Under the pieces are notes generated by a model. It was not told the origin of the DNA. It saw only the letters and a program-made list of their open reading frames with translations, and made no database searches. A stretch of 64,000 nucleotides of DNA, taken from positions 124,001 through 188,000 of the forward strand of contig CAJQUW010014303.1 in assembly GCA_907163375.1 (NCBI GenBank), written 5' to 3'. Shown here piece by piece: positions 12,001 to 24,000 of this stretch (the first letter of the stretch is position 1; each line of letters begins with the position of its first letter). A program made the position numbers and the translations under genes. The stretch is from Prostheceraeus crozeri (lineage: Eukaryota; Platyhelminthes; Polycladida; Euryleptidae).

Positions 12001-15000
12001 ATTTATCGCTGCATGGCTGTCAAAATTTCTTATTGCACTGTGATTGCATGCAATGTTTTCGTTGTATGCAGCTGTCCATTTCAGGACATAAAAATAGAAC
12101 AATTGATATTTACGATGGTAAAGTATAGTTATTCTGAAGCACTTGCCAATTGCTTAGCGGTATGATAACGCTAAGATAGCGTTCACTTCAAGACCTTTTA
12201 CAAAAGAGCGATTGGCAAGCCAGTGCATTGCTATTTTGAGCTGCGGAAATCGAATTGTTATCAATGGTTGACGCTATGATGACGCTACGATAGCGTTCAC
12301 TTCAATAACTCTACAATGGAGCAATTTGATAAGTCAGTACATTGATATTTGGTTATTATTTTTCCCTGTGATAATGTAAAGAAAAACGCGGAAATTCCAT
12401 TAGAAATCATTTATTCTGAATGTCATATCAAGTCAGACAATACAATCAAAGAAAAGTTCTTATCAGTAAGTGATAAGTGAAATGTGGACATTATGGTCAT
12501 TTTCTTGTTTGACGGCGAATAGTCAAGAAGTCGACTTATGTTCCGCTGTTTCTCTATCGCGGTCCTTTTGTAAATTCGCACCGCATCACTTCGATGTCCA
12601 GTGATCCACGTCCGACTGGAACAATGCGGTAGCACAGGATACCTTCCCGGAGTGACCCGTGAAATTCCCTTTCAAACCGGCACCTGCAGCAGCATTGGGC
12701 AGTAACTGGGAGATGGAATTGACACCAATCGGCACTTTGGCGTATCGGATTTTTCCAGCGATTGGCTGCAACGGTCTGCGATAGAACGCGCCCTCCTGAA
12801 TGCCACACCTCTTCAGAGCTTCGAAGTAAGTCTGAATCAGCTTGTACGTTGATTTAGGGAAATTAGAGTCGTACTGCTTCAGATCCTTAACAGCTACATG
12901 ACGGTGTTGCAGTCCACCTCGATTATTTTTACTTTGCTTGACCAGGAACCGAACGAAACGACCAGCGGCATCTTTACCAAAAATAAATTGGTCCATTGTC
13001 AGGCTTCGGTGCTCGTCACGAGAACGAAAACCAAACACTTTGCTGGTGTAAAAGTAGACGGCAGACAGCAACCCTCGACTGGTTTTCGTAGAAAATACAT
13101 TTGAGCGCCATAGTTTTTCTTCGTCATCAGTAGCAACAGGGTCAGCTCGCTTCTTGCAGATTCCGACGCCTTTGCTTGTCAGCTCTTGCATCCTCGAGTC
13201 GATGCAGTGTCGCAGATAGTGGAACTCTTTGTTACTTTGATTGAAAAAGTTGAGGTCAGGGCGGTTGCAGTCGTCTCTCAGGTAGCGCATGACGCCACAC
13301 ATGATGCCATAAATAGATGATGGTGGGTACTCCTTGCCGTCTTTGCGGCGAATCTCATAAACAAAATGAGACAATACTTGAATAAGGAGATCTGTGCCCA
13401 CATTTGGCAAGCTCGAGAGATCTGGATATTGGCACTCATCAAAAGTCATATTTCTTGCAGCTACCCATTCCTCGTACACCCTAAGGGCAAAAACGTTTGC
13501 TCTTTGGGTATTCTCGGGAACCGACCTCTGCACACTAGCCTCAATTTCTTGTGTACTAACAAAGCTAAACCGCTCCATTTCCAATAGATTGTCCTAAAAT
13601 AGATGCCACTAATCATTTCATAGTGGCCATGAGATGCGTTTATTAAATTAATGTCAAAAACAAGCTCAGTCTTCAATAACTGCACTTTCAGCTCTTATTT
13701 ATGCATTGATTATTTATCAGATGAAAAGTCATTGTCCATAATACGCTGAGTAAACAACAAATTTCCTGATTCGAGCTAAAACAGTCCATACAAATCATAA
13801 ATGAAAATCGCTTTATCTGCTGTTTATTGTCAAAAAGTTCTACTGCAACGCTCATTCTAATTTACGTAGCGTCGTTTCATGAAAGATTGAGCTATAAAGA
13901 CGCTAACTTAGCGTTCTGACGGTGAGATTTACAATGGTTAGCCCAAGTATCATCTCAAAAGTTATTCTAGTCTATTATTTAATGTCTGCATTAAGCATAG
14001 AGCTAATCTGAAACACTTGCGAGATATTTTGATAAAAAACGCTTTGACAACGCTAAGATAGCGCTATCTTTTAGAACTCTATAATGGAGCAATTGGTAAA
14101 CCATTACATTTCTATTCTAAGCCATAGAAATCGAATAATTGTTATCAATGGTTGACGCTATGATGATGCTAACTTAGCGTTCTATCGGTAGCTCTGTTTC
14201 AGATTGATTAACAGTTTTGACAAGATGAATAGATTGAAGCGTTCGCTCTACTTAATTTTCTAAATGGTTGATTGAAGTGTAAAAGTATGACAGCGTGCTG
14301 AAACCGTGCAAATCGTCTCCGCCGCGCTGTCAAGCAATAAGGTAGTTATCGCACTCTAGGCTTCGTCTCGACCTTCGGTCTCGACGAATCCTAGAGTGCG
14401 ACAACTATCACTTGTTGCCGACTTCTGAATTAGAGACCACTTTCCAATTACATGTATGTAGCCAGAAACTTCCACAAACTTCTACATGCACATGAATCAC
14501 AGCACGCATTCACTACAATAGTATGAAAATCTGTACGAAATATATTTTAGAAAAACAAAAGCAAATTATCTTTACGTCGTAAGATAAATATTAATTTAGT
14601 TTCTTTAATTAAAATGTTATCTGAGTCTTTCTTTGCAAGTTCCGTTCATATTGCTGGAAAACATCTAGTATTTTGATAAAATGGAAGACCTATTTTAATG
14701 TTTGCTTAATATTTTCGAATTCATTCATAGCAAGCATTGTCATTAGTCAAAGTAGGGCCTAAAGATGATTAGTTAATTACTTAGTCAATAAATATGTATG
14801 TCAAACCCATAGAGTAAGTATATTAGGTAGAGTGGAACTCCGCATTTATTAAATCCCCAATGTGCATGCACTTTCGATTCTATTGAATGAACTCGTGGGG
14901 ATACACGTTGTATTGTCACCAAATGTTAGTTATGCAAAGTTTTGCAGTTTTGCAGAAATTATAACGGAATTGACTGATCATGACAGTAATGCAAAAGGAA

Positions 15001-18000
15001 ATGATAGCATTTTACAGATCCTCCGTGTCATGACAGCCTTGGAGAGGTAATGTTTCTCAAATTAGCAACTCGATGCCTGCTATTGCTTTCATGCTGAACC
15101 TCAAGAGCTTCTTAAGCGTGATCATGTAATAAGCAACCTGCCGCTGGTAGAGCAAAATAACAGAGTCAAGGACAATGATTTCAATCAACTTTGAAAGATG
15201 TAAATGGGTCCACATCGTTATTCAGATTCAAGAAATGAAACATGAAATCATGCCGATGAAAATACAATTAAGACCTTGAAATTTCAGCCAAGAAAGCACA
15301 ACGAGATCTCGACTTTCCATGAAGACATCCACTATAATGCAATTCATGAAATTTCCTCGCAAATTAGCTTAATTTCCGCTTAGTTAGGATGATTATTAGA
15401 AAATATTCATTCCTTCTGATATCCAAATGTTTTATACTACTTACAAGGGTACGTCATCTCGGTAGTATTTAAATTGCAAAATTTTGACTTTTTAAAATTA
15501 CTAAAATAATCTTTTGGACCACGGGAACGTAATCTCCGCTAAAAACTGAATCTTTTGATATAAACATTTTCACTGTATACAGATACTTTTATGAGTCGAC
15601 ACTGTACCTATATATCCCTACTCTATGGTCAGACATATTATGGAATATATAGTTTTGAGCTGCTATTTATCAAATCAGAATGGTGATTTGATATTGCATC
15701 TGATTTGATCTGATTGAGTAATATGAACACAGCATCTTTCTTTAATAGCCTAATAATTATTCATTATGGACTGCTGCGCAATGCTATGCATGACTTATGT
15801 AGATACGAGTTAGGCTTATACTCGCATTGATCTCGTCTTTTTTGGCAGTCTTTATTGATATTCACAGTATTAACGAAGTCAAAATTGATTTAAAAAACTT
15901 TCTCCAGGTGTGCTTGCGCATGCTTTTTATCCTATCGGACGTACAACGGGAAATTTCCACTACGATGATGCTGAAACATATATCGAGGACCACGGTTATG
16001 GAATAAAGATTCTTCACGTAACCATTCATGAATTGGGGCACACGTTTGGAATACAGCACATAAACGTCCACGGCAACATCATGTATCCTACATACGATGC
16101 TACTTATCATGAATCGATGCTGGACCTCGGATTTCTTGACAAATCTGAAATTCAAGGCCGATATGGCGCTAAGCAGTGCACCCGTAAGTGAAATTTGCAT
16201 TATTATTGATAGATATGGCATGCATATTTATAAATAGGTCTATATTCTAGAATTTTTCTTGGAAATTTTGCATCATCTTATCAGGGACCTCTGCATGTAG
16301 CAGTTAATCGTATTCTCTATGCTCCACTTCTCTCAATCTCTGTTCCCTCTCTTCGTTCTACATCTTATCAGTAAATCTCTGCTATTTGCAATTACAGAAT
16401 GTACAGAATCACTAAACATAAGTTTATGGCATTATGTCTTCTTTTTATATCAGTCTATTATGCACATAGTCTTAACGTTTACATAAGAAAGCATTTCAAG
16501 TTGCTTAGATGCCAGTAGTAAAGTAATCAACAATCTTAAACATTCTGTAAGAATTGAAAACATGCTAGTCTTGTTAAACTGATCATAAATTTATATACAT
16601 GAGATCTCAGTAATGCAATAGAACTTATCTTAGAATAAAACATTATTGCTATCGGTTGCTTTTTACCAATGCGTACTTCAGTCAATAAAGCCAGAAAATC
16701 GGTTTAGCCAGATTTAGCCATAAATTCGGTTATGAGGAACATCACCTACAGTAAATTACATATTGCCTATTGTGTCATACGTCTACATTTATACCGACTT
16801 CTGACTTTTGAAATGGCCTAAACTCACCTTCTTATATTTCATTTTGCATATAAACGTTTTAAGATTATAACGACTGTGTCATCTATAAACGACACAGCAT
16901 TTAAAGATGAAACGGTTGTTTTGTCCAATATTCATTTCCAATGCATTTATAATGCTGCAATTCATACTTTGTGCTATACCCAGTGTTAAATGCTGTGTTG
17001 TAGCATTGTGCATACTATATGTTTTGTATATGCAAATGCAATTCATAAACAATATTCATCTTCATTAAGATGTTTGCGATATGTAGTTTACTGAACATGC
17101 CTTACCTTACCCCCGTTTAACGTCTCTTTTTCCCAGGTGTGCGAGTGAGACGGCCGTCTTGTGTCGATTCGGGTAAATTCTTCTTCTCCACTCTTCTCTA
17201 TCTTGGGCGACAGCAGGATTGAGTTCCATCAGCTCCAGGTCTTTCCTGATATTGTGTGACCATTTCTTTGTTTGACCTCCTTTGATGTTGGGTCCAGGGA
17301 TTACCAGGTCCAGGGCTTGCCTTGGCCATGCCGACGATGGCATACGCTCCAGATGACCGAACCACCGCAACCGATGCCTACGAAGCGAAGCCTCTAAGTC
17401 GTGAAGACCGAGCATCTGCCTGAGCTCATTCATAGAGCGGCGCTCACATAACTTAACTGCGCAGATCCAACGTACCATGGCGCTGTTGTTTCTAGCCAAA
17501 CGAGTCATTTCTTCATTTCTGAGTGGCCATGTTTCAGCTGCATATAGCAAACACTTCTCACACTGGACTCAAAGACATGGCCTCTACGCCGTAAAGAGAT
17601 ACTCTTATTTGTGAGAATGGGCAGCAAATCGTAAAAATTCTTCCATGCAGATCTTATACGGGCGGTGACAGCACCAGAGCATACACCTGAGTTGTCTAAC
17701 ACATCGCCAAGGTACCAGAAAGACTCCACCACCTCGAAAGCACTATCTCTGATTATCACCTCCTGGATTTGTGGATGAATGTCAGGAAGCTCACCCTTGC
17801 AGCGACGGCATTCAAAATGTGGGTCGTCGCGGAGGCTATGCAAGTTCGTACACCTGTGATGGATCCACTTACGACATTTAGAGCAGCGAATAGAATTTCT
17901 GTCAACTCCTGTTCTGCACACTCCACAAGGGTACCTTCCACTTTCAATACAAGCGATATTTTGTATTTCGTAAATGTTGTTCTTTTAATTGAAATCAGAA

Positions 18001-21000
18001 TATCTACGGAATACAAACCATCCCGAAATGTCAACTAAAAATGACAGTTTGAAATTAAATTTTAATTGCTTGTCAGAAGTGATAGAATCATCATCATTTG
18101 CATCTTTGGCATTGGGTTTGGCAAATTTGGGACTGTAGTTGACAGATTAATGTAGAAGTAAGCAACCAAGATTTGAAAACTTATTAAATGTTTGGGGATG
18201 ATCCCGATAAACTCTTGAAAAATACGCAACAGAAACTGACAATACTCCAATCGCAACTGTGTTTGTGCCATGACATTATTCCAGTACTTGATAAATTGCA
18301 TCTGCTTTTGTATCTTTAAAAGTGGTCTTTTAGATAATTGAGAAGATAAAATGAAGTGACTTAACATCATTGAATATCAATTTAACATTTTTTACTTCTA
18401 CTATCTTTATAAAATCAGTAGTTACTTTATCTATTACTTCTATATTTCGGAGTCGTTTTCTCTGTCTGACTGCGACAAGACCTTAGCTTTGAGCCTATTC
18501 GTTCATCAGCGTTTATAATGTGAATATGTTTCTATGTACTGCATTTCTAAGATGTTTTGCAATATCAATAATTGTTTCCACGAATCCATTAACTCACTTG
18601 ATTTCTGATAAATATACCAACTCACTTTAGTGAAACAAATAAACGTAACGTGCATTGTTATAGATTTGTTCATCGTTACATCACATGCTGATCATTGACT
18701 TCAAAATATTTTTGTTTGTTCTCCACACAGCAAAAAAGACAGAAATATCTGTAAAGTAGCCCACTTTCTCAACAAATATTCTCAAATGCCTCCATACTCT
18801 CAAAGACTTTCTATTTTGAGGCCGAGATGCAACTGCAATATATACACTGTAGATACCAGGCCACGAAATCCGCCACGAATTTGCCACGAGATGAAAATTT
18901 TGTTCAAGCTCGTAGTGAAAAGCTTGTCACCACTAGAGGCCACGGAGTGAACCAACATTTCACTACCAGCAGCCGGTTCCAATCAGAGAGCAGTTTGAAG
19001 ATCACTGAACCAATCATTATTTTGATGATCACAAAATTTCGTAGTTTGCATGGCTCTGTTTTGATGCCATGTTTTCTGGCGATTTTCGTGGCCTGGCATT
19101 TGCCTTGTATAAATTACCTTTGACTGCATTTCCAAAAATGTCGCTTTTAAGCCAACAAATTATTTGATAACAGTTCACTGATGCTTAGTCATTGGATGCA
19201 TATTTAGTGTGTAAAATAGCATTCATGATTTTACCAAAAGGATGGAAACGAATTATTTGCAGGTAAAGTGTGGCAAGAATATTACAAAACCAAATTCAAC
19301 AAAGGAGGAGCCGCAGCTGGAAATACGGATGGCGGTGAGTAACATTATCCACGTAAACATATCTACTAAGTTATTTGAGGAAACTAAATTTGTCTTTAAA
19401 AATGAAATCTTATTCTTCTTTTCATCTATGTTGAATTAGTTTCGAGTAAAGCCTGATTATTCATAATGAATAAGATGGCCTTTAGAAAGAATAGTCACAG
19501 TCAGCGTCAGAAATTTGTTTGAAAGGTTGTTTGGATATCTATCAGAATCCCATCAGGTCGAACTGAACTTACAAGGTTGAAACCACAAAGTTGGCCTTTA
19601 CCACAGAGTGGTTCCAACTTACTTCTTGTACTAATACTTTCATGTGCTTGGTCACAGATACGGACACAACGATGAGATTGTCAAAGGCCTAGCGGTTCTG
19701 GGCGCGGGCTCGAAGGTGATTCTGTCCCGATTTATGAACAATAATGTTTCAATTGACGAACGATGATGTGACAAGATGTTAAATCGATGCAGCAACGTAA
19801 GATGTTCAATAGACTATCCATTTGAAAAAGTTTGTATGAAAAAATCAATCATTTTCTGATAAGATTTCAATTGTATTGTGTTGTAATTGACAGCAAATAT
19901 ACTTTTGTTGTCAATTAAAAATGGTTGTTACTAACTGTTGTTATTCAACTTGAATTACTCTTCACTGCGAGAAAATCTAATGCAAATGCCCACGTGTGCG
20001 GGGTCCCAGTGAAAGTCAATCATAATCTCCTGTGCGGATGCTGGAAAGAACCTCTTTAAGGTCAATCACAGCGAAAGGGCCCCGACGATGCCAGGTTTAG
20101 CGCATGAACAAACATACCACCGAGACAGCAAACGCACGACGTGAATCATAATCGAACTTGCAAAATCAAGCCGCGTAGTTACAGACATCTGTCTTTGCGA
20201 AGCTCCTGCATCGACAGCGAAGTTTAATTATACCACCTTTTCATATTGCTGTACTTTATAATAGCCTCTTATGAAGTACACAATAATAGTGCTACTTTAT
20301 GATATGATGTGGCAGCGGCGTTGGAAACTATTGCATGCACTAAAATGATAAATAGGATGACTAACCTAATTTGCTCGAATAAATCCCAGCAGGGTGTTTA
20401 ATTGACTTCCTCGTTCAACATTGGAGGGGGCAGATCCTTCGAACTTAAGGTTGGCGTTTTAATTTTTCATGCACCAGGTATTTTTGCTGCATAAACTTTC
20501 TCATTTTCATGCACCTGTAGCTTGATGCTATACAGCAATCGTTTTACTGATTCCAAATTTTATTCAAAGTTGAAAACTCTGATTTGTAAAGGTATTTATA
20601 GCAGAATTACAGTGCATTTACCTAACTACCAATCCAATTTTAGTAATAAATCCTAGACTCAATCTTCATATCCTCTCATCTCTGCTCTGTATCATATATC
20701 GATTGTCATTTTGAAAATGAAAACACTTTATTATTATAGCAACTACCTGAGTTTTCATATTGAATTAAATAATGCAACATTATTCACACGAATTGTTTTG
20801 AGCAAATTTTGAAGGATGATTAAATATTTGCAATTTCGATAAAGGCTCAACAGAAACACAGTTTTCTGTTATACGTGTCTCAACGACAGATGATTCCGAT
20901 CCGAAGCCTAAATCTGGAAAAACCTACTTTTCTGTCTATAACTGCAAGCGATCTATAAAGATAAGTTGATTTTTTCAGCTGTTGCATGTGAAGATAAGGT

Positions 21001-24000
21001 TTCTTGTGGGAGCTACAAATGGGCAGACTGTATTGGCAAAAATCGACAATGGATGACTGAGAATTGTGCGAAGACGTGTGGGGCATGTGGTAAGTATTAA
21101 TTCAGTATTTTGTAAGGCAGTTCACAGCGCTGTAATGCGATTATATATACTTAAGAATATCAATTCAACAAATATATGCTTACAAATTTTATTATCTTAT
21201 ATTTTCAGCTGGATCTTGCACAGATATCTATGGAAATTGTACCAGATGGAATGTCTGTGGTGAACTTATTTCTTGGTTCTTAAGAAACTGCAGGAAACAC
21301 TGCAACTACTGCTGTAAGTCATGCATGTACACATTTTCTATCTATGCAGTTATACAACTCAAACTTCCTCTTTGCAGTGTCAAATGAGAAGAACAAATGT
21401 AAGTATTTATAGAAATTATTTATCTGCTTCTGGGATGTGTCTAGATGTTAGACATTTTAGTATAATGTCATCTGATATGATTATTTCCTATATCTCAATT
21501 AAAACAAAATATAATGGCAGTTTTGGGAAAAATTGTAGGAAGCTTCGACCTCAGCTTCTGTCATTATTTCTCTCGAATTTGCATGTAGATGACAAAGGCC
21601 GCTGTCACACAGGAAAAGGCGTCTTCCATCTTTCATTTGGGATTTCCCTTTAATTGCATGTAGAAAAGAAAACAACCTATCACACAGAAAAAGTCATCAG
21701 CCATAAGTCATCTTCCATCTTCCATCGTCCGTCACGCTGTCATACAGGAAAAGTTATAAGGTGTCGTCCATCGGACATAAGTCACGAAATTATGCGGCTG
21801 ATGAAGTTCATTTCCATGAGCCATCTGGCATCAACCGCGAGACTGCTCTAAAAATAGAACAACGTGAAGTGACGTCTGAGGGAAGAGATATGAAGCTCTG
21901 ATTTGCAAAGAGAAGCAATGTATCAGAAAACGGCTCTTTGTTCACCATGTCGGAATAGGATCAAGACAGCAGCCATAGCAACGGTAAATAGTAAAAAATA
22001 ACGATGACTGTATCGGAAATGGATTTCCCTAGTGTCACATGCTGCAATTTACTATGGGGGGATTAATTCAGTATACTTATGGTGAGGGTGCACAAGAAAA
22101 GTAATGACGACCATTGGTGCAAAATGTGTATAAAACAGGACTTAAAACAGGCACTTTGCGCAATAGTTGCGAGAAAACGGCGTTTCATACACATTGGAAA
22201 GTTGTAATACGTATTACTACACTACTACAGTGGCTGCTATTGTACTATACAGGTTGCTGGCAGAAGGTAGGATCACTGTACATGCAAAATTTGTCTTATT
22301 GCTCACAACTGCTTGATGAGATCAGCATTTACAAAATGAAGTTCAGGTTCATGAAGAGTGCAGAATAAACCTGGGGAAGTAATGTACATAATTCTCTGGA
22401 GACCCGTAGATCACCAACTTCACTCACGACGATTAAACTTTTCAGTTGTTGATGCGACATGCTGGAATGAACTGAAGCTAACATTCGCTCCCTGTCTAAT
22501 ATCATATACTCGTCCGTAAGCTCTTGCGTAAATAGCACCAAACGCCCTTATTACTATTGTCACTGTAACAAAGATCACTTCATTAATCAACAATGTTACG
22601 CAAATAACACAAGCTGGTGCTGACTATTTTACACAAAAGGGTAAAGGAAGTGAAAAACAATTCTATTAGGAATGCGCATTCTAACTTCCAGTTTGAAATA
22701 TAGTGCTGTTGCAAATAATTGTACCCTAAATTCATTGGTTCCAAAAATGGAAAATATATAGATCGTAGAGATCTATATATTTACGGAATCCTTCAATTTT
22801 GCGTTTGAGCGCAGATTTTTGGACAACACTTTCTTTGCGCCGGTCATGCTGAAATTATTTTATTTTATTAATTGACAAGGCAAGTACTCATTTGTATGAA
22901 ATTCCATGATGTCCTACAACTATTCCATTTACGTTTGGAAACGATCTTGCTTTTTGTTAGAAGATTCGACTGGACTGGAATGGTCTTCTATCAAAAACCG
23001 AGGCCTGATGTACAATCGTAGACAATGCACTCCAAATTATATTCGCACCCTGTCCATGGCGGAGACTATTTTCTCATAAGTCATTATAACTGTTTATGGT
23101 ACCAAATAACTAATTAGATGGCAAGGTGCACATATCTTCCATACATAAATCTCCTAAGTATGTAGGCTTGAGCGATGAAAAATATGAAAAATGGTCTGTG
23201 TTCATTGTAATTAAGGGAATAATGCTTATTAGACTGAATGAGAGGAAAAGTTGCTACTAAATGGTTTCAATTATATTTCCTCCAAACTGTGTCCCTCATC
23301 CAATGAAAACTTCAAATCCATAGATGTTTGAAGAAATATGAAAGCCAAAATCAATGACCACGTTTCAGTCACAGTCCATACGATCCAGGGATGTGAGAAA
23401 CAGTAATCTGTTCTCTAAGCGGCAATGACGTCAGCAATTGCTCAATATTAAGTTCTAGCGGTTGATTTATCCAATTAGTTATCAGCTTTCATGTACTTTC
23501 ACAATTCCGACATAATCGACAAAGTTTCACTACCTCTCTTCATGCTTCCTTCCCCTGGCCATTCACGAAGACTTTCCATGTCACAATTTTAAGAATATCA
23601 CTAAGAACACACTGCCTTTCCAGAGCTTGCTGTGCGTATGTGACACAAATCTCATACCTTGCTTTCCATTCACCATGTGTACATTGAACTCTCAATGAAT
23701 GGGATGCTCATGTACAGTAGCTCTTGACTATGCTAGGAATTAAGCAGGGGTGGGATTGGCCCCATGATCTTGATGCGCGTCAGACAGAGCCTTGTGTGGA
23801 TGAAGGGTTAAGGAAGAGCTGAGATGAGACTTCTTTTTCAAAATTCTAATTACAATGTCAATAAAAGTTCATTACCCATAATTACATGGCGAACTGAGAC
23901 CTCAAACTACATCTTTGTCATTTCAGATACATACAAAATGAAAGCATCGGGTAATTTTAAATGAAAAATATTTTGATAAGGAAGTCATAATAAGGAATCC

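Larger units (their letters stand above)
9837..14616. repeat. 4.8-kb inverted duplication carrying a Crypton element
   Basis: A long palindrome in MMP intron 3. The left arm runs 9837-11927 and the right arm 12957-14616 in reverse. Outer ends share CATTTTAATTAAAG (9837-9850) and its complement (14603-14616). The left arm holds about 400 bp near 9915-10305 that the right arm lacks. The roughly 1-kb spacer 11928-12956 contains the 3' part of the recombinase gene belonging to the right copy. Both arms carry the 5' part of a Crypton recombinase gene, so two head-to-head copies exist, the left one cut at 11927. Confidence 0.88.

Noticed and set aside
15862-16221. 119-residue minus-strand frame
   Set aside because: It is the shadow of the MMP zinc-site exon on the opposite strand.
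19658-19765. Open segment reading YGHNDEIVKGLAVLGAGSKVIL after a good acceptor (gtcacag)
   Set aside because: Its protein-like frame does not match the phase of exon 19263-19334, and the phase-matching frame stops after about ten codons. The exon at 20979 fits the phase directly.
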